NCBI RefSeq assembly: GCF_014207425.1
Contig: NZ_JACHFF010000001.1
Coordinates: 868,001 to 932,000 of the forward strand
Reading direction: 5' to 3'
Origin: Jeotgalicoccus coquinae
Lineage (GTDB): Bacteria > Bacillota > Bacilli > Staphylococcales > Salinicoccaceae
DNA length: 64,000 bases
Positions 18,592 through 27,595 of the stretch are shown piece by piece; position 1 is the first letter of the stretch, and the number at the start of each line of letters is the position of its first letter. A program made the translations under genes and the position numbers. The notes below the pieces were generated by a model. The model worked only from the letters and a program-made list of their open reading frames with translations. It was not told the DNA's origin and made no database searches.

Positions 18592-19266
18592 ATGCTAAAT
18601 CGTATTTATGATTGGATTGATGACAGAATTGACATCACTCCGATCTGGAGAGACGTAGCCGATCACGAAGTGCCAGAGCATGTTAACCCTGCCTATCACT
18701 TCTCAGCTTTCGTCTACTGTTTTGGAGGACTTACGTTCTTTATCACAGTAATTCAGATTTTATCTGGAATGTTTTTAACAATGTATTATGTGCCGGACAT
18801 TATTAATGCCTGGAACTCTGTATACTTCCTTCAGCAGGATGTAGCAGCGGGTGTTATTGTCAGAGGTATGCACCACTGGGGTGCAAGTTTAGTAGTAGTT
18901 ATGATGTTCTTACATACTCTCAGAGTATTCTTTACAGGTGCTTATAAGTCACCGCGTGAATTAAACTGGGTCGTAGGTGTGCTGTTATTCGCAGTTATGC
19001 TTGGACTTGCATTCACAGGTTACTTACTGCCATGGGACATGAAAGCATTATTCGCTACTAAAGTAGGCTTGGATATTGCAGAAAGTGTACCGTTCGTTGG
19101 AGAATGGATTAAGACACTTCTCGCAGGTGATTCGACAATTATTGGTGCTCAGACACTTACAAGGTTCTTTGCCATCCACGTATTCTTCCTGCCTGCTGCA
19201 CTATTTGTATTAATGGCAATTCACTTTATTTTAATACGTAGACAAGGTATTTCAGGACCACTATAA
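18592..19266 (+). CDS. qcrB: Menaquinol:cytochrome c reductase, cytochrome b subunit
   Basis: 224 residues, a b6-type cytochrome with four membrane helices. The haem-ligand histidines are in RGMHHWGASL plus FLHTLRVFF and in FAIHVFFLPA plus MAIHFILIRR. Cysteine 43 in FVYCFGGLTFF corresponds to the residue that covalently holds the extra haem ci in B. subtilis QcrB and plant cytochrome b6. Subunit IV is supplied by qcrC. Start ATG after TAGGAGGG. Confidence 0.97.
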   Translation: MLNRIYDWIDDRIDITPIWRDVADHEVPEHVNPAYHFSAFVYCFGGLTFFITVIQILSGMFLTMYYVPDIINAWNSVYFLQQDVAAGVIVRGMHHWGASLVVVMMFLHTLRVFFTGAYKSPRELNWVVGVLLFAVMLGLAFTGYLLPWDMKALFATKVGLDIAESVPFVGEWIKTLLAGDSTIIGAQTLTRFFAIHVFFLPAALFVLMAIHFILIRRQGISGPL

Positions 19267-19281
19267 GGGGAGGGTAACTAT

Positions 19282-20082
19282 ATGAAACGCGGTAAAGGTC
19301 TCACTTTTGTCGGTGACTCACGAATTCAAAAGTATGACAAACCAAAATTAAATCGTGACTATTCAGAATTCCCTGGTCGTACAGAGGAGTTCTTTCCGGA
19401 TTACCTGCTCAAAGAGTGGCTGGTAGGAGCGGTATTCTTAATAGGTTTCCTATGCTTGACTGTTGCGCATCCGGCGCCTCTAGAGCGTATGGCAGACCCA
19501 ACTGATACAGGTTATATTCCATTACCTGACTGGTATTTCCTTTTCCTTTATCAGATTCTTAAATACACATACGCTTCAGGTCCGTTCAACATTGTCGGTG
19601 CCATGATTATTCCTGGTATTGCTTTTGGTGCTTTATTACTTGCACCTTGGCTTGACGGCAAAAAAGACCGTCATTGGAAAAAGCGTCCTGTAGCTACAGG
19701 AATGATGCTGATTGCGGTTGGTATTATTTTCTATACTACATGGGAATCAGTAGCGTATCACGACTGGGATCAGCAGGCTCAGCAAGGTCAGATCGTCTTC
19801 TCCAACTTAGATGCAGAAGACCCTGTCTTTAACGACCTGATTCGTACTAACTGTACGAGCTGTCACGGTGGTGAGCTTGCCGGAGGGTCAGGTCCGAACT
19901 TAATCGAGCCTGAACTTGCACCGGAAATGGTTGATGCATTTGTTAGAAACGGTACAGAAAACATGCCGGCATTCGAAGGCCAGCTGACAGACGAAGAAAT
20001 TACAGCAATTTCTGAATATGTTGCAGGCCTGGAACTGACTTCAAGAGATGAAGCAGCTAACACTGAAGAATCAGCAGAATAA
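19282..20082 (+). CDS. qcrC: Menaquinol:cytochrome c reductase, fused subunit IV / cytochrome c
   Basis: 266 residues. The N-terminal half resembles cytochrome b6f subunit IV, with about three membrane helices and PLPDWYFLFLYQILKY at the quinol site. The C-terminal third is a cytochrome c domain with the haem motif CTSCH near residue 191 and an axial-ligand candidate methionine in ENMPAFEGQL. This fusion is characteristic of Bacillus-type bc complexes. A perfect terminator follows. The protein must meet a cytochrome c maturation system and a c-type oxidase encoded elsewhere. Confidence 0.97.
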   Translation: MKRGKGLTFVGDSRIQKYDKPKLNRDYSEFPGRTEEFFPDYLLKEWLVGAVFLIGFLCLTVAHPAPLERMADPTDTGYIPLPDWYFLFLYQILKYTYASGPFNIVGAMIIPGIAFGALLLAPWLDGKKDRHWKKRPVATGMMLIAVGIIFYTTWESVAYHDWDQQAQQGQIVFSNLDAEDPVFNDLIRTNCTSCHGGELAGGSGPNLIEPELAPEMVDAFVRNGTENMPAFEGQLTDEEITAISEYVAGLELTSRDEAANTEESAE

Positions 20083-20087
20083 CAATA

Positions 20088-20120
20088 AAGACCCTTCTGG
20101 AAACAGAAGGGTCTTCTTAT
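20088..20120 (+). terminator. Terminator after qcrC
   Basis: AAGACCCTTCTG and CAGAAGGGTCTT form a 12-bp perfect stem with a GAAA tetraloop, followed by CTTAT. The ribosome-binding site of the next gene begins immediately after it. Confidence 0.85.
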
Positions 20121-20130
20121 AGGTGAAATG

Positions 20131-20709
20131 ATGATATATAACTTATATAAACTGATGTTTAATCGAATATTTCTTGTCTTTCTGCTCGTCTGCAACATCG
20201 GCGGTACGATTTACGGCTATATATGGTACGGCGGCCAGCTGTCCATTACACCGTGGTATTTCTATCCGTTCGTTCCGGACAGTCCGACAGCAACGCTGTT
20301 TTTATGCATATTGATTCTGTTAATACTGTTCAATAAAAAATTCGGCCTGATCGATGCACTCGCATTTACGACACTGATAAAATACGGTGTCTGGGCTGTA
20401 ATTATGAACATCTGGAACTTTATCGACATGGGCTTTGTTTCATGGATCGGTTTAATGCTGATTGCATCGCACGCTGCGATGGCGCTGATGGCATTTATGT
20501 TCCTGCCTTATATTGAAATTAAACCGTGGCACTTTTACGTCACAGCAATCTGGCTGTTTCATAATGATTTTATCGATTACGTCTACATGCAGTATCCGAA
20601 ATACGGAAACCTGCACCCGCACGCAGCGGAAATCGGCTATCTTGCATTCTGGCTGACAGTTATTGTGCTCGTGCTGCTTTATAAGCTCGCGGGTAGACAT
20701 AATAATTGA
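20131..20709 (+). CDS. DUF1405 membrane protein (YpjA-like)
   Basis: About 192 residues with five or six hydrophobic segments and a tryptophan/tyrosine-rich loop (YIWYGGQLSITPWYFYPFVP). Family DUF1405, function unknown. In Bacillus it is ypjA, directly after qcrABC, exactly as here. Two adjacent ATG codons (20128, 20131) follow AGGTGA; the second gives slightly better spacing, and an ATG at 20152 is also possible. The gene starts right after the qcr terminator, so expression may be read-through or come from an unseen promoter. Confidence 0.78.
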   Translation: MIYNLYKLMFNRIFLVFLLVCNIGGTIYGYIWYGGQLSITPWYFYPFVPDSPTATLFLCILILLILFNKKFGLIDALAFTTLIKYGVWAVIMNIWNFIDMGFVSWIGLMLIASHAAMALMAFMFLPYIEIKPWHFYVTAIWLFHNDFIDYVYMQYPKYGNLHPHAAEIGYLAFWLTVIVLVLLYKLAGRHNN

Positions 20710-20735
20710 CTAAAGTAAAAACAGTTTAGTAAAAT
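20706..20735 (+). promoter_or_regulatory. Probable promoter of the Zn-peptidase gene
   Basis: TTGACT (20706-20711), 18-base spacer, TAAAAT (20730-20735), about 30 bases before the TTG start. Confidence 0.6.
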
Positions 20736-20764
20736 AGTACTATGAACCAAACGGAGGGACAAAC

Positions 20765-21463
20765 TTGACTCTTATAATCTATTTTGTAATTTTAATGGTT
20801 GTACCAATGCTTGCACAGATGAACGTTAAATCAACATTTAACAAGTACTCCAAAGTACGCTCGACAAGCGGTCTTACAGGCCAGCAGGTTGCAGAAGATA
20901 TCCTCCGGGAAAATGGAATTTACGATGTAACAGTTGAACGCGGTCAAGGTGTCCTTACAGACTACTACGATCCGAAAAACAAAAAAATCGTACTATCTCC
21001 CGGCAACTTCGATAACCCGAGCGTTGCAGGCACAGCAGTAGCCGCACACGAAGTCGGCCATGCAATCCAGCATGCAACCGGCTATAAGTTCTTAAACTTC
21101 AGATCAGCATTGTTCCCGCTTGCACAATTAGGAAGCAACTTCTCGTACTTCCTGATTATTGCCGGTATTATCCTGACAGCAGCACAAAGCGCTGCAGGCG
21201 GCGGACTTGGTGAAATGCTATTATGGGCAGGTATCGGATTAATGGGGTTCGCCGTATTATTCCAGTTAGTAACACTGCCTGTGGAATTTGACGCATCAAG
21301 ACGCGCAATGAACCAGATCGAAGAACTCAACATTGTGAACAGTAAAGAATACCGCCACGCTAAGAAAGTGCTGAACGCCGCTGCAATGACATACGTTGCT
21401 GCAACAGCAGTAGCTGTAGCCGAGCTGTTACGCTTTATTATGATCGCAAGAAACTCAAACTAA
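20765..21463 (+). CDS. Membrane zinc metallopeptidase, YugP family
   Basis: 232 residues. The zinc-binding motif HEVGHAIQHATGY (HExxH) lies near residue 96. It is flanked by an N-terminal membrane segment and two or three further hydrophobic segments (SYFLIIAGIILTAA, LLWAGIGLMGFAVLF). LPVEFDASRRAMN after the third helix is typical of the family (Pfam Zn_peptidase_2). The start is TTG preceded by GGAGG at good spacing. Substrate unknown. Own promoter and terminator suggest a single-gene transcript. Confidence 0.9.
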   Translation: MTLIIYFVILMVVPMLAQMNVKSTFNKYSKVRSTSGLTGQQVAEDILRENGIYDVTVERGQGVLTDYYDPKNKKIVLSPGNFDNPSVAGTAVAAHEVGHAIQHATGYKFLNFRSALFPLAQLGSNFSYFLIIAGIILTAAQSAAGGGLGEMLLWAGIGLMGFAVLFQLVTLPVEFDASRRAMNQIEELNIVNSKEYRHAKKVLNAAAMTYVAATAVAVAELLRFIMIARNSN

Positions 21464-21475
21464 TAGTTGAATATG

Positions 21476-21516
21476 AAGCAGCCGTATTACCCTCACGGGT
21501 GGTGCGGCTGCTTTTT
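21476..21516 (+). terminator. Terminator after the Zn-peptidase gene
   Basis: GCAGCCGTATTACCC pairs with GGGTGGTGCGGCTGC (15 positions, several G-U) around TCAC, followed by TTTTT. The gap from here to bshA (21517-21762) is first G-rich, then holds an imperfect palindrome at 21600-21618 and an AT-rich leader. I see no gene in it. Confidence 0.88.
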
Positions 21517-21762
21517 GATGTTTGGCGGGGTGTGTTTGATGTTTGGTGTTTGAGGTCGGATGAGCGGGGGGGTATCGGGCTGGATGATGTTGCGGATTCC
21601 TATGAAGAGCGCTCATAGAACTCCCAACCAATAATCATCTGACAAAACCTGCGCATTCACGGTTTTAATCGTTTTTGTAAACAGATTCATTTCCCTTATA
21701 CAGGGATATTCATTATAATTAATATTAATTAACGATACTATTCACATTAGAGGTGCATGATT

Positions 21763-22926
21763 ATGAAAATCGGAATTACATGTTATCCAAGTGTTGGCGG
21801 CAGCGGCGTCATCGCAACTGAGCTTGGGATTCAAATGGCCCGCCGCGGGCACGAAGTGCACTTTATTTCATCGAGTGTACCGTTTCGGCTTGAGCATAAT
21901 TATGATAATATATACACGCATCGTACAGAAGTTAACGATTACAGCGTTTTTAAATATCCGCCGTACGATATTACTTTATCGAGTAAAATATCAGAGGTCA
22001 TCGACCGTTACGATTTAGATGTTATCCATATGCACTACGCAATTCCGCACGCGGTTTGCGGCATCCTGGCAAAACAGATGTCGAAGAAGAAAGATGTCGG
22101 CATCGTCACAACATTGCACGGGACGGATATTACTGTGCTCGGCCACGATATGTCACTGGTCAGCGCGATAAAATTCGGCATCGATCATTCCGATATTGCG
22201 ACGTCTGTCAGCAACAGTCTGACTGAAGAGACGTATCAGCTGATTAAACCGGAGAGCGACATTCAGACGGTATACAACTTCGTCGATGAAACGCGTTTTA
22301 ACACGGACAGCAGAATGGATATTAAAAAAGAACTGAAAGAAAAACTGAACATTCCTGATAGTGCGAAAGTGCTGATGCACACGTCGAATTTCAGAAAAAT
22401 AAAAAATGTGGATGACATTGTACGCACCTTCCACGAAACATCAAAAGAAATCGACTGCCATCTCGTGCTGGTAGGGGACGGTCCCGATATGTATACCATT
22501 AGACAGCTTGTTCAGGAGCTCGGTATTGAAGAGCGCGTTCACTTCTCAGGACAGCAGTCTGACGTGAGTTCTTATTACAAATTGAGCGACGCGTTCCTGC
22601 TCCTCAGTGCCAAGGAAAGTTTCGGCCTTGCAATGCTTGAGGCAATGTACTGCGGTGCGATTCCAATAGGGTCGACAGCTGGCGGAATTTCAGAAGTAAT
22701 TCAGCACGGAGAAACAGGATACGTCGTTGAAATCGGCGACTACAAACAGGCAGCCCAGCACTTAATCGGGCTGTTTAAAGACGATGCATTGTACGAAGAA
22801 ATGCAGGCGGACATGCTGAAAGATGTCAAAGAACGTTTTAACATGGACAGCATTGTCACTGAATACGAAAATTTATATACTAAGCTTTTGGCGGGTGCAG
22901 ATAATGACGGAACAGAATCTATTTAA
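21763..22926 (+). CDS. bshA: N-acetyl-alpha-D-glucosaminyl L-malate synthase (bacillithiol synthesis)
   Basis: 387 residues, a GT4 glycosyltransferase that joins UDP-GlcNAc and L-malate, the first step of bacillithiol synthesis. MKIGITCYPSVGGSGVIATELG at the N terminus is diagnostic of BshA. SAKESFGLAMLEAMYCGAIP near residue 285 holds the donor-binding motif of the family. The ATG at 21763 is preferred over 21757 because AGGTG is then 7 bases away. The overlap with cca by 23 bases and the order bshA-cca-birA match S. aureus and Bacillus. A bacilliredoxin gene lies further along (44208). Confidence 0.95.
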   Translation: MKIGITCYPSVGGSGVIATELGIQMARRGHEVHFISSSVPFRLEHNYDNIYTHRTEVNDYSVFKYPPYDITLSSKISEVIDRYDLDVIHMHYAIPHAVCGILAKQMSKKKDVGIVTTLHGTDITVLGHDMSLVSAIKFGIDHSDIATSVSNSLTEETYQLIKPESDIQTVYNFVDETRFNTDSRMDIKKELKEKLNIPDSAKVLMHTSNFRKIKNVDDIVRTFHETSKEIDCHLVLVGDGPDMYTIRQLVQELGIEERVHFSGQQSDVSSYYKLSDAFLLLSAKESFGLAMLEAMYCGAIPIGSTAGGISEVIQHGETGYVVEIGDYKQAAQHLIGLFKDDALYEEMQADMLKDVKERFNMDSIVTEYENLYTKLLAGADNDGTESI

Positions 22927-24124
22927 AACCGGCGCGAAGATTATTGAGCGCTTTGAAGAGAATAATTATGAAGGCTATTTCGTCGGCGGGGCAGTGCGCG
23001 ATTTCACGCTCGGGCGTGACGTGAGCGATGTCGATATTACGACGAATGCACTTCCTGATGAGATTGAGAATTTATTCGAAAAAACAATCGACGTCGGTAA
23101 AGAGCACGGGACGATAATCGTGTTAATGGATGATATTCCATTTGAGGTGACGACGTACCGCGTTGAAGGTGAGTACACCGATCACCGGAGACCCGACAAT
23201 GTTTATTTCACGCAGCATCTGACTGAAGATTTAAGCCGCAGGGATTTTACAATTAATGCGATGGCAATGACTTCCGCTATGGAGCTGTATGATCCGCATA
23301 ACGGCATTAAAGATTTAAATAATAAACTGATAAACACCGTCGGTATTGCAAAGGAGCGTTTCGATGAAGATGCGCTCCGCATGCTGCGTGCGGTCCGCTT
23401 TATGTCACAGCTTGATTTTGAGCTTTCTTTGGATGCACAGAAGGCGATTAAAGAACATGCAGCGGCGCTTGATTACGTTGCGGTTGAACGGATTACTGCA
23501 GAGCTTGAAAAGCTGTACCGCGGTATTAATGTTAAAAGTGCAAAAGAGATGATTGCACAGACAGGACTGCTCAAATACATGCCGTTCTTTAAACATATCG
23601 ATAGAGACCGGTACGTGAATTCAGCTGCCGAATCTCTCGGGCAGGAAGCTGCTGTTCATATTTATAAAGACAGCGGTCTGAAAGAGCATTTGAGTAAACT
23701 TAAATTATCCAACCGCCAGAAAGCTGAAATTAAAGCGTCGCTACAGGTAATCGGTGCACTGACAGAGCAGACAAATGAAAAGCTTATCGCTTACCGCTTT
23801 GAGACAGACATTTTAAACAGCGTAAATGATATAATAAGATTAAACGAACTGCTTGATACAGAACATATTGAACTTCTGGAGAAAGCTGTCAGCGCACAGC
23901 CGGACCTTATACTCAAAAACCGCAGTGACCTCGACATTAACGGCAACAGCTTAATGAGCGGGTTAAATGCACGGGGCGGTCCGTGGCTCCGCGAGTGTCT
24001 CGATATGATTGAACAGGAAGTGCTGCTCGGAAATCTTATCAACAATGAAGCAGAAATAATTAATTGGGTGAAATCACATGTCAAAAACGAAGACGGAAAT
24101 ATTGTCTTTACTGATGGAAGGTAA
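22904..24124 (+). CDS. cca: tRNA nucleotidyltransferase (CCA-adding)
   Basis: 406 residues. Adds or repairs the 3' CCA of tRNAs. The catalytic motif VGGAVRDFTLGRDVSDVDIT carries the two aspartates of the class II nucleotidyltransferase fold. RRDFTINAMAM and EDALRMLRAVRF follow in the expected order. The frame is open far upstream inside bshA; the ATG at 22904 gives the family-typical N terminus and follows GGGTG. The 3' end overlaps birA by 47 bases. Confidence 0.95.
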   Translation: MTEQNLFKTGAKIIERFEENNYEGYFVGGAVRDFTLGRDVSDVDITTNALPDEIENLFEKTIDVGKEHGTIIVLMDDIPFEVTTYRVEGEYTDHRRPDNVYFTQHLTEDLSRRDFTINAMAMTSAMELYDPHNGIKDLNNKLINTVGIAKERFDEDALRMLRAVRFMSQLDFELSLDAQKAIKEHAAALDYVAVERITAELEKLYRGINVKSAKEMIAQTGLLKYMPFFKHIDRDRYVNSAAESLGQEAAVHIYKDSGLKEHLSKLKLSNRQKAEIKASLQVIGALTEQTNEKLIAYRFETDILNSVNDIIRLNELLDTEHIELLEKAVSAQPDLILKNRSDLDINGNSLMSGLNARGGPWLRECLDMIEQEVLLGNLINNEAEIINWVKSHVKNEDGNIVFTDGR

Positions 24125-25034
24125 TTACTTATCAGGGGCAAAGCTCGCTGAAATGCTCGGTGTGTCACGCACCGCTGTGTGGAAAAATATCCAGCGGTTA
24201 AAAGAGGACGGCTACAATATTGAAGCTGTCACGAATAAAGGCTACCGGCTCGTCGAGCCTTCCGGCAGAATCAACGAGTCGCTGCTCGCCGGCACCGTAC
24301 AGCATTCACAGCTGTTCGACGACCTGATTTACAAAGATACGATCGATTCCACACAGAATCACGCATTCAGGATTTTAGATCAGTATGATGGTAATATAGT
24401 AATAGTAAGCGGTCATCAGACGGACGGACGCGGACGCTTTAAACGCGAATGGCTGTCACCGGAAGAAACCGGTCTCTATATGTCACTCGTACTGCGTCCG
24501 AACATAACCAATCAGGAAATGATTGTGTTCAACTTATTCATGTCGCTCGCAATCAGTGATGCAATCCGTGAATCAACCGGACTGAAAAGTGGAATAAAAT
24601 GGCCGAACGATATTTTTATCAACGATAAAAAAGTGTGCGGATTTTTAACAGAAGTCATCAGTGCGGATAATATCGTTGAAACGATTGTCTGCGGCATCGG
24701 CCTCAATATTAATCCGTCAGCTGACACCGAGTCACTTGGAACAGCGACGTCCATTACAGGCGAACTTGATGAGGAATTTGATGTAAATCAGTTTACCGGT
24801 GTATTATTCAGGAAAATAGAGTATTACTATGATAAATTTTTAAACACATCATTCAGCTCAATTAAAGAAGACTGGCTTGAGCAGGCGATTATTTTTAACC
24901 GTGAACTCACAATTACGACTGTCAAAGAAAAACTGAGAGGCAAAGCTCTCGACATTACTGATGAAGGTTACCTGGTAATACTGGACAGGGACCACAACAT
25001 ACATAAGGTAATCAGTGCCGATATTGAAATTTAA
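24078..25034 (+). CDS. birA: Biotin-protein ligase / biotin operon repressor
   Basis: 318 residues. An N-terminal winged-helix domain (SGAKLAEMLGVSRTAVWKNI, about residues 15-45) makes this the bifunctional type that also represses biotin genes. The ligase domain has TDGRGRFKREWLSP, KWPNDIFINDKKVCGFLTE and a C-terminal SH3-like cap. It attaches biotin to carboxylases through biotinyl-5'-AMP. The ATG at 24078 follows GGGTGA within cca; the long overlap points to coupled translation. Confidence 0.95.
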   Translation: MSKTKTEILSLLMEGNYLSGAKLAEMLGVSRTAVWKNIQRLKEDGYNIEAVTNKGYRLVEPSGRINESLLAGTVQHSQLFDDLIYKDTIDSTQNHAFRILDQYDGNIVIVSGHQTDGRGRFKREWLSPEETGLYMSLVLRPNITNQEMIVFNLFMSLAISDAIRESTGLKSGIKWPNDIFINDKKVCGFLTEVISADNIVETIVCGIGLNINPSADTESLGTATSITGELDEEFDVNQFTGVLFRKIEYYYDKFLNTSFSSIKEDWLEQAIIFNRELTITTVKEKLRGKALDITDEGYLVILDRDHNIHKVISADIEI

Positions 25035-25046
25035 CCTGGTGATATA

Positions 25047-27563
25047 ATGTTAAATAAAACATTCGCAGTCGTCGATTTGGAAACGACTGGCAATAATTTG
25101 GAAAAAGACAACATCATTCAACTAAGTATTACGTTCGTGCGTAATTTTAAAATTACCGGACAGTACAATACTTTTTTAAGTGATGAAACAACTGTGTCAC
25201 CGTTTATCCGTGAACTGACGAATATTTCTTCAGACATGCTGATCGGCGCACCGAAGTTTAAAGATGTTGCAAAAGATATTAAAAATCAGCTTGATGATGC
25301 GGTCTTCGTTGCACATAACGTCGACTTTGATTTGACGTTCCTCCAGTCAGCATTTAAATCCGCAGGGCTGGCATATAATCCGGTACACACACTCGATACG
25401 GTCGAACTTGTCCGTATCTTTCTGCCGTCTGTGGCAGGGTATCAGCTGCATCTGGTGGCAGAACATCTCGGCATTGAACTGTCGCAGGCGCACCGTGCGG
25501 ATGAAGATGCATACGCAACAGCCGAAGTACTGATCGTTGTCATTAAGAAGATAATCAGTATGCACCGTGAAACGCTGATAAAGATCTATCATCTGTCGAA
25601 GATGATGCGGACCAGTTTAACCGATTTAATCTTTTCAATATTAAACAGGTATACAAACGATAATGACGACAATATTATCAGCTACAACCAGTTTTATATT
25701 AAAGAGACAGAAGTGACACATAAAAACATCGAATCAATTACAGTACACGATCTTTATCATAAATATTTAAGCATGACAGGAAACGAATACCGGGAAGATC
25801 AGTACCGGCTTGCGCTGTTAATTTATGATTCTCTGGTCGACGGCAAGTATCATGCGATTGAAGCGTATACCGGGCTCGGCAAGAGCGATGCATTTCTGAT
25901 TGCTGCACTCAGCTACTATTCGGCTTATGACGGCCAGGTCGTCGTCTCAACGTCGCGTAAAATTCTGCAGAACCAGCTGATTGAAGAATCGCTGATGCGT
26001 CTCCGGAAAGTCGTGTCGTATGAAACGCCGTTTGCGCTCCTGAAGGGGAGACTGAATTATATCGACCTGAATGCATTTACAGCACTGCTGCAGCTCGATG
26101 ACTCGAATCCGGAAATCTGTTTTTTGAAAATGCGCATGCTCGTCTGGCTCGTTGAAACAGAAACGGGGGATTTGTCGGAAGTAAATCTCCGCGGTCCGGA
26201 GAAGTCCTATTATGAAACGATGCTGATTCAGGCAGGGGACGGCAAACACCACTTTTACTTTAAGCGCGCATTATCCAACGCGAAGAAAGTGCCGATTATC
26301 GTGACGAATCATTACTTCTTAAATGACTGCCTCAATAATCTTGAAGGCATTCAGGCGCTTATTATCGATGAAGCGCATCAGCTGAAACAGGCTCTCGATC
26401 TGAAAGAACGCCGGACGTTTAACTATCCGGAACTGAAGTTCTTTATCGGGCAGGTGGGGCTGATCAATCAGGACAGACTGCTTGCAAGCTACAGTAAAAC
26501 CAACAGTGCGGTATCTCTTTATCTTCTTGAAGATATCGTCATTAATTTAAATAAAAATATCGATCTTTTGTTCCAACAGCTGTCATGGAAAAAGATTGAC
26601 GATGCACTCGCAACGCTCGGCAGTCTCGTGAAATTTACGGATATGTTCCTGAGTACGATACGCGGTACCGATAACTATCAGGCGCTGTATAATCACATGC
26701 ATTATTTCGATGCGTCGCTGAAAAATCTGCGATATGCACTCGCGTATGATGATTATCATATTAAAAGCAGCAAAAACTTCCAAAAGTCGGAAGTGACGAT
26801 CCGGACGGACGTGCTCGATACGCTTGCGGATGCACTGCGTTCGATTCCGTGCCAGATTCTGTTATCAGGCACGCTCGAAGTGCACGGCAGTTTTAAGCAT
26901 TTAAAATACTGGTTCGGGGATTACGAGTTTAAGACGACGATTATGAACAACACTGCGATGTACAGCGACATCAAGCTCTTTATCCCGAATGATATCAGCA
27001 GCTATGATGTGAAAGACGACGATTATATTGTTGATATTCTCGATTACATCGCGCTGTATTTAAGCGAAACGAACTCGAAGCTCGTCGTGATATTTTCAAA
27101 TTATGAACTGCTGGACAGGGTGTACAGTTTTACAGAAGACATTGAATTATTCGATGAAATCCCTGTACTCCGTCAGTCTCATAACTCAAATAATGAAAAA
27201 CTGCTCGGCCAGTACAACCAGCTGAGCCAGTGTCTCCTGCTCGGGACGTATACGTTCACGGAAGGCATTAATCTCGTCAGCGATAAAGATAAGGCGCTGA
27301 TGCTGACAAAACTGCCATTCCCTGTACCGAAAGGTGACAGTTTCAGAGATTTTTATACGACGGATCTGCCGGAAGCCGTGATTCATTTCAGACAAATCAT
27401 CGGCCGCGTGAAGCGGAGCAGTGAAGATAAAGGCGTCGTACTGCTGTTTGACGACCGGATTATGACAAAACCGTATAAAAATGCATTTTTAAAATATTTC
27501 CCTGAAGAAAATGTGATTCATGACACCAGAGAAACTTTTAAAGCACTGCTTTTTGGTCTATAA
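25047..27563 (+). CDS. dinG: DinG-family helicase with N-terminal 3'-5' exonuclease domain
   Basis: 838 residues. The N-terminal DnaQ-like exonuclease domain (about 1-170) has VVDLETTG with the two acidic residues, and HNVDFDLTFL. The helicase part has Walker A YTGLGKSDAF near residue 273 and a DEAH box (LIIDEAHQ) near 439. GTYTFTEGINL and QIIGRVKRS lie near the end (motif VI). It is an XPD-like superfamily 2 protein. In S. aureus DinG was reported to act mainly as a nuclease. I could not identify an iron-sulfur cysteine cluster. Follows birA by 12 bases. Confidence 0.9.
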   Translation: MLNKTFAVVDLETTGNNLEKDNIIQLSITFVRNFKITGQYNTFLSDETTVSPFIRELTNISSDMLIGAPKFKDVAKDIKNQLDDAVFVAHNVDFDLTFLQSAFKSAGLAYNPVHTLDTVELVRIFLPSVAGYQLHLVAEHLGIELSQAHRADEDAYATAEVLIVVIKKIISMHRETLIKIYHLSKMMRTSLTDLIFSILNRYTNDNDDNIISYNQFYIKETEVTHKNIESITVHDLYHKYLSMTGNEYREDQYRLALLIYDSLVDGKYHAIEAYTGLGKSDAFLIAALSYYSAYDGQVVVSTSRKILQNQLIEESLMRLRKVVSYETPFALLKGRLNYIDLNAFTALLQLDDSNPEICFLKMRMLVWLVETETGDLSEVNLRGPEKSYYETMLIQAGDGKHHFYFKRALSNAKKVPIIVTNHYFLNDCLNNLEGIQALIIDEAHQLKQALDLKERRTFNYPELKFFIGQVGLINQDRLLASYSKTNSAVSLYLLEDIVINLNKNIDLLFQQLSWKKIDDALATLGSLVKFTDMFLSTIRGTDNYQALYNHMHYFDASLKNLRYALAYDDYHIKSSKNFQKSEVTIRTDVLDTLADALRSIPCQILLSGTLEVHGSFKHLKYWFGDYEFKTTIMNNTAMYSDIKLFIPNDISSYDVKDDDYIVDILDYIALYLSETNSKLVVIFSNYELLDRVYSFTEDIELFDEIPVLRQSHNSNNEKLLGQYNQLSQCLLLGTYTFTEGINLVSDKDKALMLTKLPFPVPKGDSFRDFYTTDLPEAVIHFRQIIGRVKRSSEDKGVVLLFDDRIMTKPYKNAFLKYFPEENVIHDTRETFKALLFGL

Positions 27564-27595
27564 TAAAGTAAACATAATTGTTAGGAGCCTGCAGC

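Noticed and set aside
22823-22903. Longer N terminus for cca starting inside bshA
   Set aside because: The added residues are unlike the family. The ATG at 22904 has a ribosome-binding site and gives the normal N terminus.
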